This document shows, one piece after another, positions 24,665 through 32,726 of a stretch of 34,382 nt of DNA. A program made the position numbers and the translations under genes. The notes beneath the pieces were generated by a model. That model did no database searches. It saw only the letters and a program-made list of their open reading frames with translations, and was not told the DNA's origin. Every line of letters begins with the position of its first letter. Positions within the stretch are counted from its first letter, which is position 1. The stretch spans positions 1 to 34,382 of the forward strand of contig CALNGU010000017.1 of NCBI GenBank assembly GCA_939800445.1, in the 5' to 3' direction. Origin of the DNA: an uncultured Bacteroidaceae bacterium (GTDB lineage: Bacteria; Bacteroidota; Bacteroidia; Bacteroidales; Bacteroidaceae).

Positions 24665-24747
24665 AAGTCATCCTTTGTTAGTCGCTATAACAAGCTTTGT
24701 TAGTGCCATTAACAAGCCTTGTTATAGCGACTAACAAGGCATGACTT
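24665..24747. repeat. 83-bp imperfect palindrome made of three 22-bp-spaced palindromic units
   Basis: Twenty-base units of form TTGTTA-N8-TAACAA (G follows) start at 24675, 24697 and 24719, exactly 22 bp apart. Unit 1 and unit 3 are inverted copies of each other, and the outer flanks AAGTCAT (24665-24671) and ATGACTT (24741-24747) extend the symmetry. The transcript could fold into a stem of about 30 bp. It lies in the gene-free stretch 24447-24926, about 220 bases upstream of the rprX start. The remainder of that stretch holds the rprX -7 element and a terminator; nothing else is apparent. Confidence 0.85.
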
Positions 24748-24869
24748 TGCAGCAGTCATCCGACCATGCCGCATTTGGCGTTTGATGGTTTTGGCTGGAA
24801 ATTTGGGTGTGTCTTGCCGGCGGGTGCGCAGACATAGGCACGGCGTGCCACGGTGTGTGCGGAAAGGGC

Positions 24870-24903
24870 AAAAAAAGAAGCGGCAAGCATAGCTCGTCGC
24901 TTC
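24870..24903 (-). terminator. Terminator of the small lipoprotein gene
   Basis: On the minus strand a stem GAAGCG-A-CGAGC pairs with GCTTG-C-CGCTTC around a TAT loop and is followed by a run of seven T residues (24870-24876). It starts 24 bases past the stop codon. Confidence 0.85.
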
Positions 24904-24926
24904 CGAAGTCTCAGTTGCTCTGTGGA

Positions 24927-25139
24927 TTATTCAGCAACAGGAGCAGCCTCTTCAACAGCAGCTGCAGAGTCAGTGGCAGCCTCTTCGACAGCAGCAGTAG
25001 AATCGTTCTCAGCAGGAGCTACAACTTCTTTTACAGGAGCAGCAGCCTCTTCAGTAGCTGTCTCAGTGTTTGCGTTACCACCGCAAGAAGCCAAACATAC
25101 AGCAGCAACAGCTGCGAAAGCAAAAACTAACTTTTTCAT
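24927..25139 (-). CDS. Small Ala/Glu-rich lipoprotein, function unknown
   Basis: A 70-residue product starting MKKLVFAFAAVAAVCLASCGGN, with lipobox LASC (Cys19). The frame is open to 25163, but the ATG at 25139 gives a proper signal peptide. The mature part of about 52 residues is low-complexity: Ala, Glu, Val, Thr and Pro, with repeated EEAA, KEVVAP and AAVEEAA motifs and a net negative charge. It has its own -7 element and a clear terminator, so it is a discrete monocistronic gene. Similar tiny acidic lipoproteins are common and abundant in Bacteroidales, without assigned function. No enzymatic role is suggested. Confidence 0.82.
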   Translation of the reverse strand: MKKLVFAFAAVAAVCLASCGGNANTETATEEAAAPVKEVVAPAENDSTAAVEEAATDSAAAVEEAAPVAE

Positions 25140-25182
25140 CTCTTTTGAATTTAAATTGTACAATTAATTTTGTTAGACGCTG

Positions 25183-25190
25183 CAAAAGTA
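25183..25190 (-). promoter_or_regulatory. Predicted -7 element for the small lipoprotein gene
   Basis: The minus strand reads TACTTTTG, an exact TAnnTTTG match, 43 bases before the ATG at 25139. The leader contains AT-rich sequence directly before the start, usual for well-translated Bacteroidota genes. Confidence 0.6.
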
Positions 25191-25288
25191 TGTCTTTTCC
25201 CGATAGGTTGTATCATTGCGCCCAAACTTTTTTCAATAATTTTATTTAATTCTTTTGCCCCCTGTCCTGCCAATCGGGGGACTTTGCG

Positions 25289-25296
25289 TATTTTCG
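25289..25296 (+). promoter_or_regulatory. Possible -7 element for mtaB
   Basis: TATTTTCG differs from TAnnTTTG at one position and lies 31 bases before the ATG at 25327. There is no obvious -33 element. Confidence 0.3.
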
Positions 25297-25326
25297 TGCC
25301 CAGAAGTATCCAAGGACGGTTTATAT

Positions 25327-26634
25327 ATGACTTTGAGAAAGGCTGTATACTACACTCTCGGCTGCAAATTGAACTTTGCCGAGACATCCACCATCGCCGA
25401 GAAACTGGCATCGCAAGGCATCGTCGCGGCAAAGCGTGGCGAGCAGGCGGACATCGTCATCGTCAACACTTGCTCGGTGACTGACCTCGCCGACAGGAAG
25501 TGCCGGCAAATCATCAGGCGTTACGTAAAGATGCACCCCGGTGCGCTGGTCGTCGTGACGGGCTGTTATGCGCAGCTCAAGCCCGGGAGTGTCGGGAAGA
25601 TTGAAGGCGTTGACCTGGTGCTCGGCGCGAATGAGAAAATGAAGTTGCCCGACTATCTTGAGCGGTTGGGCGAGGGGAGGCCCGAGGAGCACACGACGTG
25701 GCATGGCGAGATAAAGGAATTCGACTACTCTTGCTCGCGCGGCGAAAGGACGCGCTACTTCCTGAAGGTGCAGGACGGGTGCGACTATTTCTGTTCCTAT
25801 TGCACAATCCCATTCGCCAGGGGGCGCAGCCGCAACGGCGAGATTGCCAAGCTGGTCGATGAGGCCAGGCAGGTCGCTGAGGCGGGGGGCAAGGAGATAG
25901 TCCTGACGGGGGTGAATGTCGGCGATTTCGGCAAGACGACGGGTGAGACGTTCTTTGACCTTGTCAAGGCTTTGGACGGTGTCGATGGCATCGAGCGTTT
26001 CAGGATTTCGTCAATCGAACCTAACCTCTTGACTGATGAGATAATTGATTTCGTTGCCCGGTCGCGGCGGTTCATGCCGCATTTCCACCTGCCGTTGCAG
26101 GCGGGCAGTGACGAGGTGCTGAGGCTGATGCGCCGTCGCTATGACACGGCGTTGTTCCGCAGCAAGGTGCAGCATATAAAAGAGGTGATACCCGACGCAT
26201 TCATCGGTGTCGATGTCATAGCCGGGGCGCGTGGCGAAACTGACGAGTTGTTTGACAGCTCCTATGATTTCATCTCAAGCCTTGACGTGTCGCAACTCCA
26301 TGTCTTTCCCTATTCGGAACGTCCCGGGACTGCGGCATTGCGCATCGACCATGTCGTCCCCAAGGAGGTGCGCCATCAACGTTGCAACAAGCTGATAGAA
26401 TTGTCAGATAGCAAGCTGCTGGATTTCTATGCCAAGCACGTCGGGCGTAGGGCAAAGGTTCTTTTGGAGCATTCCAAGCAGGTAGGTGTGATGAACGGTT
26501 TCACTGATAATTATATTAAGGTTGAAGTCGCGACATCTGATATGCTTGACAACCGCATAGTGGAGGTGAGCCTCGACCGTCTTGACCGTACGTCGCATCA
26601 TATGCTGGCGACCATAGTGGATGAAAAGCCTTGA
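25327..26634 (+). CDS. mtaB: MtaB, tRNA t6A37 methylthiotransferase
   Basis: A 435-residue radical SAM methylthiotransferase that converts t6A37 to ms2t6A37 in tRNAs reading ANN codons. The N-terminal MTTase domain holds the second-cluster cysteines Cys13 (TLGCKLNFAE), Cys49 (VNTCSVT) and Cys80 (VTGCYAQ). The radical SAM cluster is CDYFCSYC (Cys152, Cys156, Cys159), followed by a TRAM domain at the C-terminus. LGCKLN, rather than the LGCxxN-S type of MiaB/RimO, fits MtaB. The ATG at 25327 starts MTLRKAVYYTLGCKLN; the upstream open frame is leader. It is the first gene of a run with GT2 and folB. Confidence 0.94.
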   Translation: MTLRKAVYYTLGCKLNFAETSTIAEKLASQGIVAAKRGEQADIVIVNTCSVTDLADRKCRQIIRRYVKMHPGALVVVTGCYAQLKPGSVGKIEGVDLVLGANEKMKLPDYLERLGEGRPEEHTTWHGEIKEFDYSCSRGERTRYFLKVQDGCDYFCSYCTIPFARGRSRNGEIAKLVDEARQVAEAGGKEIVLTGVNVGDFGKTTGETFFDLVKALDGVDGIERFRISSIEPNLLTDEIIDFVARSRRFMPHFHLPLQAGSDEVLRLMRRRYDTALFRSKVQHIKEVIPDAFIGVDVIAGARGETDELFDSSYDFISSLDVSQLHVFPYSERPGTAALRIDHVVPKEVRHQRCNKLIELSDSKLLDFYAKHVGRRAKVLLEHSKQVGVMNGFTDNYIKVEVATSDMLDNRIVEVSLDRLDRTSHHMLATIVDEKP

Positions 26635-26638
26635 GACG

Positions 26639-27652
26639 ATGAGGACAAAAGTTGCTGTCGCCATCCTTAATTGGAATGGCCGCTCGATGCTTGAGAGGTA
26701 TCTTCCGTCGGTGGTCAGGTATTCAGAGGCTGACTGGTGCAAGGTCTTTGTGATTGACAATGCTTCGACCGACGACTCAGTTGACTATCTCAATTCGCAT
26801 TTCCCGACTGTCGGGCTGGTCAGGCTTGACAAGAACTATGGTTTTGCCGGAGGCTACGACATTGGCTTGCGGAGCATCGAGGCAGACTACTATGTCCTGC
26901 TCAACTCGGATGTGCGTGTCACGCCGGGGTGGATTGATGCGGTCATCAGTTACATGGACAGTCATGCTGACGTGGCTGTGTGCCAGCCGAAGATACTGAG
27001 CGAGAGGGACAACTCGTTGTTTGAGTACGCGGGTGCTTGTGGTGGATACATCGACCGCTATGGTTATCCATTCTGTCGAGGACGTGTATTCTCAACAGTC
27101 GAGAAGGACAAGGGACAATATGATGATGTCGCTTCCGTCTTTTGGGCATCAGGGGCGGCTTTTTTCATCCGGTCGGATGTCTTTCATTCGGTGGGTGGAT
27201 TTGATGAGACTTTCTTTGCCCACATGGAGGAGATAGACCTGTGCTGGAGGATAAAAAGGGCGGGATATGGGATTTGCTGCATCCCGTCTTCCGTCGTCTA
27301 TCATGTCGGCGGGGCAACGCTTGGGGCGGAAAATCCATATAAGACATACCTTAATTTCCGGAACAACCTTCTTATGATGCGCAAGAACCTTGCGGTGCGC
27401 GGCTATGGCAGGGTCATGCTTGCCAGGGCATTCCTTGATTGTCTGTCCGTGTTGCTGTTCACCTTTAAGTTTGATTTCAAGAAAGCAAGGGCGGTCATCA
27501 AGGCACGTGTGGATTATGCCAAGTGCAAGAAACACTATCAGAGGTCGTGCGGCAATGAGAGTTTTGCCGAGTGTTATGGCGGCAGCGGGGGGATGAAATA
27601 CTATTTGTCAGGCTGCAAAACATTTGAAAAGCTGAGATCGAAATGGAGATAG
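26639..27652 (+). CDS. Glycosyltransferase family 2
   Basis: A protein of about 337 residues with a GT-A fold. It begins MRTKVAVAILNWNGRSMLERYL, the nucleotide-sugar binding start of GT2 enzymes (ILNWNG). IDNASTDDSVDYL, KNYGFAGGYDIGL and the metal-site motif LLNSDVRVTPGW follow. The later FDETFFAHMEEIDLCWRIKRAGY (split: FFAHMEEIDLCWR) is the acceptor/catalytic segment of rhamnosyl- and related transferases. It probably builds a surface polysaccharide or glycoprotein glycan; donor and acceptor are unknown. A start at 26621 (overlapping mtaB) is possible. The gene overlaps folB by 10 bases. Confidence 0.9.
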   Translation: MRTKVAVAILNWNGRSMLERYLPSVVRYSEADWCKVFVIDNASTDDSVDYLNSHFPTVGLVRLDKNYGFAGGYDIGLRSIEADYYVLLNSDVRVTPGWIDAVISYMDSHADVAVCQPKILSERDNSLFEYAGACGGYIDRYGYPFCRGRVFSTVEKDKGQYDDVASVFWASGAAFFIRSDVFHSVGGFDETFFAHMEEIDLCWRIKRAGYGICCIPSSVVYHVGGATLGAENPYKTYLNFRNNLLMMRKNLAVRGYGRVMLARAFLDCLSVLLFTFKFDFKKARAVIKARVDYAKCKKHYQRSCGNESFAECYGGSGGMKYYLSGCKTFEKLRSKWR

Positions 27653-28011
27653 AGGGAATGACTGTCCATCTGAACAACCTGCGTGTTTATGCCTATCATG
27701 GGGTCATGGAGCAGGAGCGTAGGGTGGGGAATGCGTATCACTTGAACATTGCGCTTGATTTGAGTGACTTTACAGCTGCGGAGGCTGATGATTTGTCGGC
27801 CACTGTCAACTATGCCGAGGTGTGCAGCTTGGTGGAACGTGAGATGGCAAAGCCTGCACTCTTGCTCGAGACGCTGGCCGGCAGGTTGGCGCGTGTGTTG
27901 CTTGATGCTTTCCCGCTTGTTGCCCGTGTCACATTGACTGTGTGCAAAGACAATCCACCTATGGGAGCGGACATCGATTCGGCTGGTGTTACAATCGTGG
28001 TTAAGCGTTGA
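27643..28011 (+). CDS. folB: Dihydroneopterin aldolase
   Basis: A 122-residue protein of normal length. It splits dihydroneopterin to 6-hydroxymethyl-dihydropterin and glycolaldehyde in folate synthesis, as an octamer in the cytoplasm. Motifs are LNNLRVYAYHGVMEQER (YHGV.E), VNYAEV and LLETLAGRLA, the pterin-binding Glu region, then the catalytic Lys in VCKDNPPM. Met codons at 27643 and 27658 are both possible; the first overlaps the GT2 stop by 10 bases and fits an operon with close packing. Other folate genes are not in the window. Confidence 0.93.
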   Translation: MEIEGMTVHLNNLRVYAYHGVMEQERRVGNAYHLNIALDLSDFTAAEADDLSATVNYAEVCSLVEREMAKPALLLETLAGRLARVLLDAFPLVARVTLTVCKDNPPMGADIDSAGVTIVVKR

Positions 28012-28111
28012 AAGACATTGTGAAATGTGAACACTAGGCGTCACCCTCTCATGTATAGTTAAAAAATAGAAATAGAATTGCCGCGCGGCATCCCAACTAA
28101 TCCTATATACC

Positions 28112-28119
28112 TATATTTG
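28112..28119 (+). promoter_or_regulatory. Predicted -7 element for the secreted low-complexity protein gene
   Basis: TATATTTG matches TAnnTTTG exactly, 30 bases before the ATG at 28150. The -33 spacing is not satisfied by the nearest TTG (28078-28080). Confidence 0.5.
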
Positions 28120-28135
28120 TATAAGCCATTAATAT

Positions 28136-28142
28136 AAGGAGG
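28136..28142 (+). promoter_or_regulatory. Strong Shine-Dalgarno sequence
   Basis: An AAGGAGG match lies 7 bases upstream of the ATG at 28150. Perfect Shine-Dalgarno sequences are infrequent in Bacteroidota, which usually rely on A-rich, weakly structured leaders. Confidence 0.6.
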
Positions 28143-28149
28143 AAAGGTT

Positions 28150-29259
28150 ATGATTAGGAATCTATTGTTTGCAACCATGCTTGCCCTCGCGCCGATGGTG
28201 GCTTTTTCGCAAGGGTATAATGATATGTATTACGTCCCCTCGGACGATGATTATGAGGTGGAAACTGAAGTGAGTGCAGTCGATGACGAGCATTATGCCT
28301 CCCAGCAACCGGATGGCGAAGTCATGTCGTCAGACCCTCTTGATGTGGATGTCGATGCCTACAACCGTCGCTACGAACCCGAAAGCGATGACGTAGAGAC
28401 GAAGAAGAAACCTGCTTCGGTAGCAGAAGCCGATGAGGATGAGGGATGGGTCAACGGCTTCAATGGCTCGCAGTCGGACTATGAGTACACAATCCGTCTC
28501 ATGCGGTTCGCCAGCCCGGAGATAGCAATCCATGTCTCAAGTCCCCTCTATTTTGATGTGGTGTACGGTGCGTCGGCATTTGACTGGAATGTATATGTCG
28601 ATGGTCCGTATGCCTATGCTTTCCCCACATTCTCCAATCCTTTGTGGTGGGATTGGCGTTTCACGCCAGCAAGTCTTTACTACCGTTGGTGTTCGCCGTA
28701 CTACTATTCCTATTATCCGGGCTGGTATTATGATTATTACCATTGGTATCATCCGCATTACTACTACCCGCATCATCCGCATCACTACTATGCCGGATAT
28801 CATCCCCGCCCGGTATATCGTAACAACTACAGGACTGGCAGCAGCTATGGCTCGAGGGCTGGAGTGACGACATCAGGCCGCAGGGTAGGTTCGTCCACCA
28901 CGAGGCGTGCTACCTCTGTGGGGTCTGGGACATCAACTCGTAGGGATTACAATTCTTCATTCGGGACGACGACACGCCGCACCTCATCTTCACGGATAGG
29001 TGGCAACGCGTCAAGGACAGGAGGTAGCCGCTCGTCGGCGACATCGTCATTTGGCACGACGCGCAGGACTTCTTCCTCATCGTTTGACACGGGGACCCGG
29101 AGGTCGATGGGGACGACAACGACACGTCGCAGTTCGACGACCTACAGTCGTCCATCCAACTCACCGTCATCGCGGTCGAGCTACTCGTCGGGCAGCTACA
29201 GGTCATCATCGTCTTCACGCAGCATGGGCACTTCGCGTAGTGGCGGAGGCCGCAGGTGA
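28150..29259 (+). CDS. Secreted Tyr/His-rich and Ser/Arg-rich low-complexity protein
   Basis: A 369-residue exported protein of unknown function. The signal peptide [21 protein letters not shown] is followed by an acidic region (about 25-110), a short ordered-looking stretch with [20 protein letters not shown] and WWDWRF, and then a Tyr/His/Pro-rich stretch (about 185-225, with [11 protein letters not shown]). The last 140 residues are Ser, Thr, Arg and Gly repeats such as TTRRTSSS and GTSTRRD. Such proteins occur in Bacteroidales and are sometimes labelled vitellogenin-like from composition only. The aromatic/His part could bind metal or surfaces, and the basic tail could bind nucleic acid or polysaccharide; both are guesses. 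It is likely co-transcribed with the FadL-like gene 39 bases downstream. Confidence 0.8.
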   Translation: MIRNLLFATMLALAPMVAFSQGYNDMYYVPSDDDYEVETEVSAVDDEHYASQQPDGEVMSSDPLDVDVDAYNRRYEPESDDVETKKKPASVAEADEDEGWVNGFNGSQSDYEYTIRLMRFASPEIAIHVSSPLYFDVVYGASAFDWNVYVDGPYAYAFPTFSNPLWWDWRFTPASLYYRWCSPYYYSYYPGWYYDYYHWYHPHYYYPHHPHHYYAGYHPRPVYRNNYRTGSSYGSRAGVTTSGRRVGSSTTRRATSVGSGTSTRRDYNSSFGTTTRRTSSSRIGGNASRTGGSRSSATSSFGTTRRTSSSSFDTGTRRSMGTTTTRRSSTTYSRPSNSPSSRSSYSSGSYRSSSSSRSMGTSRSGGGRR

Positions 29260-29298
29260 TGTGTCGGGTGTAGTTTAATTCAAGATTGAGAGTGAATT

Positions 29299-30924
29299 AT
29301 GAAGAAAGCAATGTTATTTATGGCAGCATCCGCCCTTGCGGTATCTGCCAGTGCACAAACCATATATGAGGCAGCGAACCTCATTGACAGTGATTTGAAC
29401 GGTACTGCCCGTTATGTCGGGATGGGCGGGGCGATGAATGCCTTGGGAGGAGACGTTTCGGTCATCCGCAGCAACCCGGCTGGCATTGGTGTGTATCGCA
29501 GCAATGACCTCGTCTTTTCTTTCGGTACAAACACGGCATCTACTTCATTTGACCTTGACGGTAATAAATACAGGAAAACATCATTTTCCTTTGACAATGC
29601 CGCCTTTGTCTATGCGGTGGATATGGGCAGGAAAAGGCCAGTCCGCTTCCTTAACTTCGCATTCAATTACAACAAGAGGCGGAATTTCAACCGCAAATGG
29701 AGTGGGGCGTGGGCTGACGGCACGACACAGACCGATCTGATAGCTGACATGGCGACCAACGGCATCAATTGGGACGGCCAGCCAGGTTATGACCCTGAGC
29801 AGTTTGAGGAAGACATAGCTTTTGTGACTGACAACCCATACGTCGGTTGGTTGCCAATCATGGCCTATAATGCTTGGCTGATAAATCCTGAGATGGACGG
29901 TGCAGGCAATTTCGACGGTTTCTGGTCTGGATATATGCCCGCCGATTCGTTTGACCATTATTATGAAGTCAACGAGAGCGGGTGGATTAACGATTACGAT
30001 TTCAACATATCGATGAACCTTTACGACAGGGTTTACCTCGGGATGACTTTGACCGCTATCGATGTGAAATACCAGAAGTCTTCGTTATATACAGAGGAAA
30101 TATACTACGGCAATGATTACCGTGGAGGATATGATTTGACCAACACCTATTCCACGTCAGGTTCAGGTCTTGGCTTCTCCCTTGGCATCATTGCGCGTCT
30201 GCACGACAACTTGCGTTTGGGGTTCTCGTTTTCCACCCCTACAATATATTGGTTGACCGATTACCAGGAGTCGTCGCTTGCCTATGGTGTGGATGTCGAT
30301 GGTGTTGACGGGCGTGAAAGGATGCATGGCACCATATCACCTTATGACGAATACGGCAGTTTCATGGGCTATCAGTACAGCTACCGCGTCCGCGCTCCGT
30401 GGAAAGTCAATCTCAGCCTTGGGGCTACGTTAATCAACCGTCTGGCTTTGGGGGCGGAATGGGAGTTCCAGAATGCAGCCAAGACCAGTATAATGTATGA
30501 TGATGGCGTACTCATCGACGTGCTGAACGATGGCTATTTTGCCGGTGATGGCAGCCTTATCGGTGGCATCAAGCAGTCGTTCAAGAAGCAGAATACTTTC
30601 AAGATAGGTGGAGAATTCCGTGTCACCCCATCGTTCGCGGTGCGGGCGGGCTTCAATTATGTCACCTCGTTCATGGATGAAGGAGCGTTCAAGTACATGG
30701 AGTCGTCCTCCGCAAGGACAGACACCGAGTACGAAAATGCGCATGACCGCTGGTCAGTTGCAGCAGGTCTGGGTTACAGCAAGAATCACTTCTATATCGA
30801 CCTGGCATATCAATTCATGAAGTACGACTCAGACTTCTACCCCTACGACAACACATCCATTGCTCCGCTGCTTTTGGGCAACCGTGAGCACCAGGCACTC
30901 ATGTCGGTAGGTTTCAGGTTTTAA
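29299..30924 (+). CDS. FadL/OmpP1/TodX-like outer membrane beta-barrel protein
   Basis: A 541-residue outer membrane protein with a clean signal peptide ending ASAQ at residue 20. The start of the mature part (ARYVGMGGAMNALGGDVSVIRSNPAGIGVY, containing GMGGA and SNPAGIG) is the hallmark of the FadL/OmpP1 and PorV-related barrels. Beta-strand alternation, many Tyr/Trp/Phe residues and a C-terminal phenylalanine (MSVGFRF) support a barrel. FadL proteins carry hydrophobic compounds; Bacteroidales homologues mostly lack assigned substrates. It belongs to the 28150-32719 gene run. Confidence 0.87.
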   Translation: MKKAMLFMAASALAVSASAQTIYEAANLIDSDLNGTARYVGMGGAMNALGGDVSVIRSNPAGIGVYRSNDLVFSFGTNTASTSFDLDGNKYRKTSFSFDNAAFVYAVDMGRKRPVRFLNFAFNYNKRRNFNRKWSGAWADGTTQTDLIADMATNGINWDGQPGYDPEQFEEDIAFVTDNPYVGWLPIMAYNAWLINPEMDGAGNFDGFWSGYMPADSFDHYYEVNESGWINDYDFNISMNLYDRVYLGMTLTAIDVKYQKSSLYTEEIYYGNDYRGGYDLTNTYSTSGSGLGFSLGIIARLHDNLRLGFSFSTPTIYWLTDYQESSLAYGVDVDGVDGRERMHGTISPYDEYGSFMGYQYSYRVRAPWKVNLSLGATLINRLALGAEWEFQNAAKTSIMYDDGVLIDVLNDGYFAGDGSLIGGIKQSFKKQNTFKIGGEFRVTPSFAVRAGFNYVTSFMDEGAFKYMESSSARTDTEYENAHDRWSVAAGLGYSKNHFYIDLAYQFMKYDSDFYPYDNTSIAPLLLGNREHQALMSVGFRF

Positions 30925-30959
30925 CGTGCCAATCAATCACCGTCAACACTTCATGACCT

Positions 30960-31562
30960 GTGGATGACACCTACCTGACAATCGAGGGGCGTGCCGAAGC
31001 CGTTTACACAGAGAAGCGCAGCAAATTCATCGCAATGGCCGTGCCAGTGCGGACTGTGGACGAGGTGAAAGCACACCTTGAAGAAAACCAGAAGAAGTAC
31101 TACGATGCCCGCCACCTCTGTTATGCCTACGTCCTGGGCAGTGACCGGCTGACGTTCAGAGCTAATGACAACGGCGAACCGTCAGGCACGGCCGGCCGTC
31201 CCATCCTCGGGCAAATCAACTCGGCAGGACTTACCTACATATTGATAATGGTGGTGCGCTACTTCGGAGGCATCAAACTCGGCACGAGCGGACTGATTGC
31301 CGCCTACAAGCAAGCGGCGGCGATGGCGATAGCCGAGGCGGTCACGGTCGAGAGGACGGTAGACGCGACGGTGACATTCACATTCGAATATCCTTTCCTC
31401 AACGATGTGATGCGTGTGGTCAAGGACTTGTCGCCAGCGATAGTCAACCAGCAGTTTGACATGGATTGCCGCATGACGCTCAGCATCCGCAAGTCAATGA
31501 TGGAGTCACTCCGCGCACGCCTTGGCAAGGTCGATACGCTTTATTTTGATGATGAAACTTAA
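30960..31562 (+). CDS. YigZ/IMPACT-family protein
   Basis: A 200-residue protein of the IMPACT/YigZ family. The N-terminal domain has EKRSKFIAMAVPV, DARHLCYAYVLG, NDNGEPSGTAGRPIL and VVRYFGGIKLGTSGLI, all strongly conserved. A smaller C-terminal EF-G-domain-IV-like part follows. The GTG at 30960 is the only sensible start: an in-frame TGA sits two codons upstream, and the next Met (residue 26) would remove the first conserved motif. Eukaryotic IMPACT regulates translation through Gcn1; the bacterial role is unsettled. It is followed after 9 bases by a small lipoprotein gene. Confidence 0.93.
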   Translation: MDDTYLTIEGRAEAVYTEKRSKFIAMAVPVRTVDEVKAHLEENQKKYYDARHLCYAYVLGSDRLTFRANDNGEPSGTAGRPILGQINSAGLTYILIMVVRYFGGIKLGTSGLIAAYKQAAAMAIAEAVTVERTVDATVTFTFEYPFLNDVMRVVKDLSPAIVNQQFDMDCRMTLSIRKSMMESLRARLGKVDTLYFDDET

Positions 31563-31571
31563 TATTAAGAA

Positions 31572-31871
31572 ATGAAGATACTCACGCTTCCCGCGTTCAT
31601 CCTCCCCTTGCTTTTTGTCTCATGCACGTCCAAGGAGGATTACATAGAGGACTTCCACCTATTCATAGACGAAGTGAAAGCCGACAGCCCAGCCTTCAAT
31701 GACGAGCAGTGGGACGAGGCGGACGTACGTTTTGACGAACTGTCGGAAGAGGACTTTGCCGACTTCAAGGACGAACTCACTGACGACGAATTGCATGACA
31801 TCGACCAGATGACCGCCATCTATCTCGGCCTGAAGGCGAAGAAAGAGGCGGAAGAAAGGTTGCAACGATGA
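31572..31871 (+). CDS. Small acidic lipoprotein, possibly DUF6565-like
   Basis: A 99-residue lipoprotein with signal MKILTLPAFILPLLFVSC (lipobox FVSC, Cys18). The mature part is strongly acidic and helical, with YIEDFHLFIDEVKAD, WDEADVRFDELSEEDF and LTDDELHDIDQM. The spacing of Trp, Asp/Glu and Phe resembles small Bacteroidales lipoproteins grouped as DUF6565, but I cannot confirm membership. Its stop overlaps the start of the esterase gene (ATGA), so they are co-translated. Function unknown. Confidence 0.82.
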   Translation: MKILTLPAFILPLLFVSCTSKEDYIEDFHLFIDEVKADSPAFNDEQWDEADVRFDELSEEDFADFKDELTDDELHDIDQMTAIYLGLKAKKEAEERLQR

Positions 31872-32719
31872 GCTTCGTCCGTTTCACTCCTCTCCATGTC
31901 CGCTTGCTGGGCTTGTTCCTTGCCTTGTTGTCGTGCGCATCGTCGTTTGCTGCACGTATCGATACCGTTGCCGTGTGGAGTGACTCCATGCGCAAGACGA
32001 TTGGGGTGACGGTCATCGTCCCGGCAACTGCTGATGTCGTGCCAGTCGTCTATCTGCTCCATGGCTATGATGGCGACCACACCACCTGGTTGGGCAGGAC
32101 CAAGCCGTCGTTGCCCTCAGTCGCCGACAGCCTCGGGGTGATGTTTGTCTGCCCCGATGGTGGCAACAGTTGGTACTTTGACAGCCCCGTCGATACTTCG
32201 TCGTGCTACGAGACATTCGTGACCGGCGAGCTTGTCGCCTACATCGACTCGACCTACCGCACGTTGCCATGCCGTGAGGCTCGTGCCGTGTGCGGATACA
32301 GCATGGGAGGGCATGGTGCATTGTGGTGCGCGGTGCGGCATAAGGATGTTTTCGCCGCTGCCGCCTGTCTCAGCGGCGGCGTGGACTTGACAGGCTATCC
32401 TGACTCATGGGACATAGCCAAGGTGCTTGGCCGCATGGATGCCAATCCGCGTCTGTGGCGGCAGTCGTCCGTCATTTCGCTTGTGGGGGAAATGGACGGG
32501 CTGGCAATAGTCATCGACTGCGGAACCGAAGACTTTTTCCACCGCGACAACCTCCGCCTGCACCAGCTGTTGACGCGGGCAGGGGTGGAGCACACCTACT
32601 ATTCTTTCCCCGGCGGACACACCCACGACTACTGGGACGCGGCTTTGGACAGGGCGATGCCGGTCATCATCGAAACATTCTCGCACGCCGTTGTTGGCGG
32701 GGCGGGACGTGCGGAGTGA
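31868..32719 (+). CDS. Secreted alpha/beta-hydrolase, esterase D/XynC-like
   Basis: A 283-residue exported hydrolase with a signal peptide (hydrophobic 10-26, cleavage near SFAA). The catalytic triad is visible: nucleophile Ser145 in GYSMGGHGA, Asp222 in DCGTEDFF and His250 in FPGGHTHDYW. VVYLLHGYDGD supplies the oxyanion loop. It fits the esterase D family (antigen 85, S-formylglutathione hydrolase and feruloyl/acetyl esterase relatives). Export suggests deacylation of a polysaccharide or peptidic substrate; no PUL genes are nearby. It is translationally coupled to the upstream small lipoprotein gene and converges on the S41 gene with 7 bases between stops. Confidence 0.9.
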   Translation: MSFVRFTPLHVRLLGLFLALLSCASSFAARIDTVAVWSDSMRKTIGVTVIVPATADVVPVVYLLHGYDGDHTTWLGRTKPSLPSVADSLGVMFVCPDGGNSWYFDSPVDTSSCYETFVTGELVAYIDSTYRTLPCREARAVCGYSMGGHGALWCAVRHKDVFAAAACLSGGVDLTGYPDSWDIAKVLGRMDANPRLWRQSSVISLVGEMDGLAIVIDCGTEDFFHRDNLRLHQLLTRAGVEHTYYSFPGGHTHDYWDAALDRAMPVIIETFSHAVVGGAGRAE

Positions 32720-32726
32720 CGGCCTC

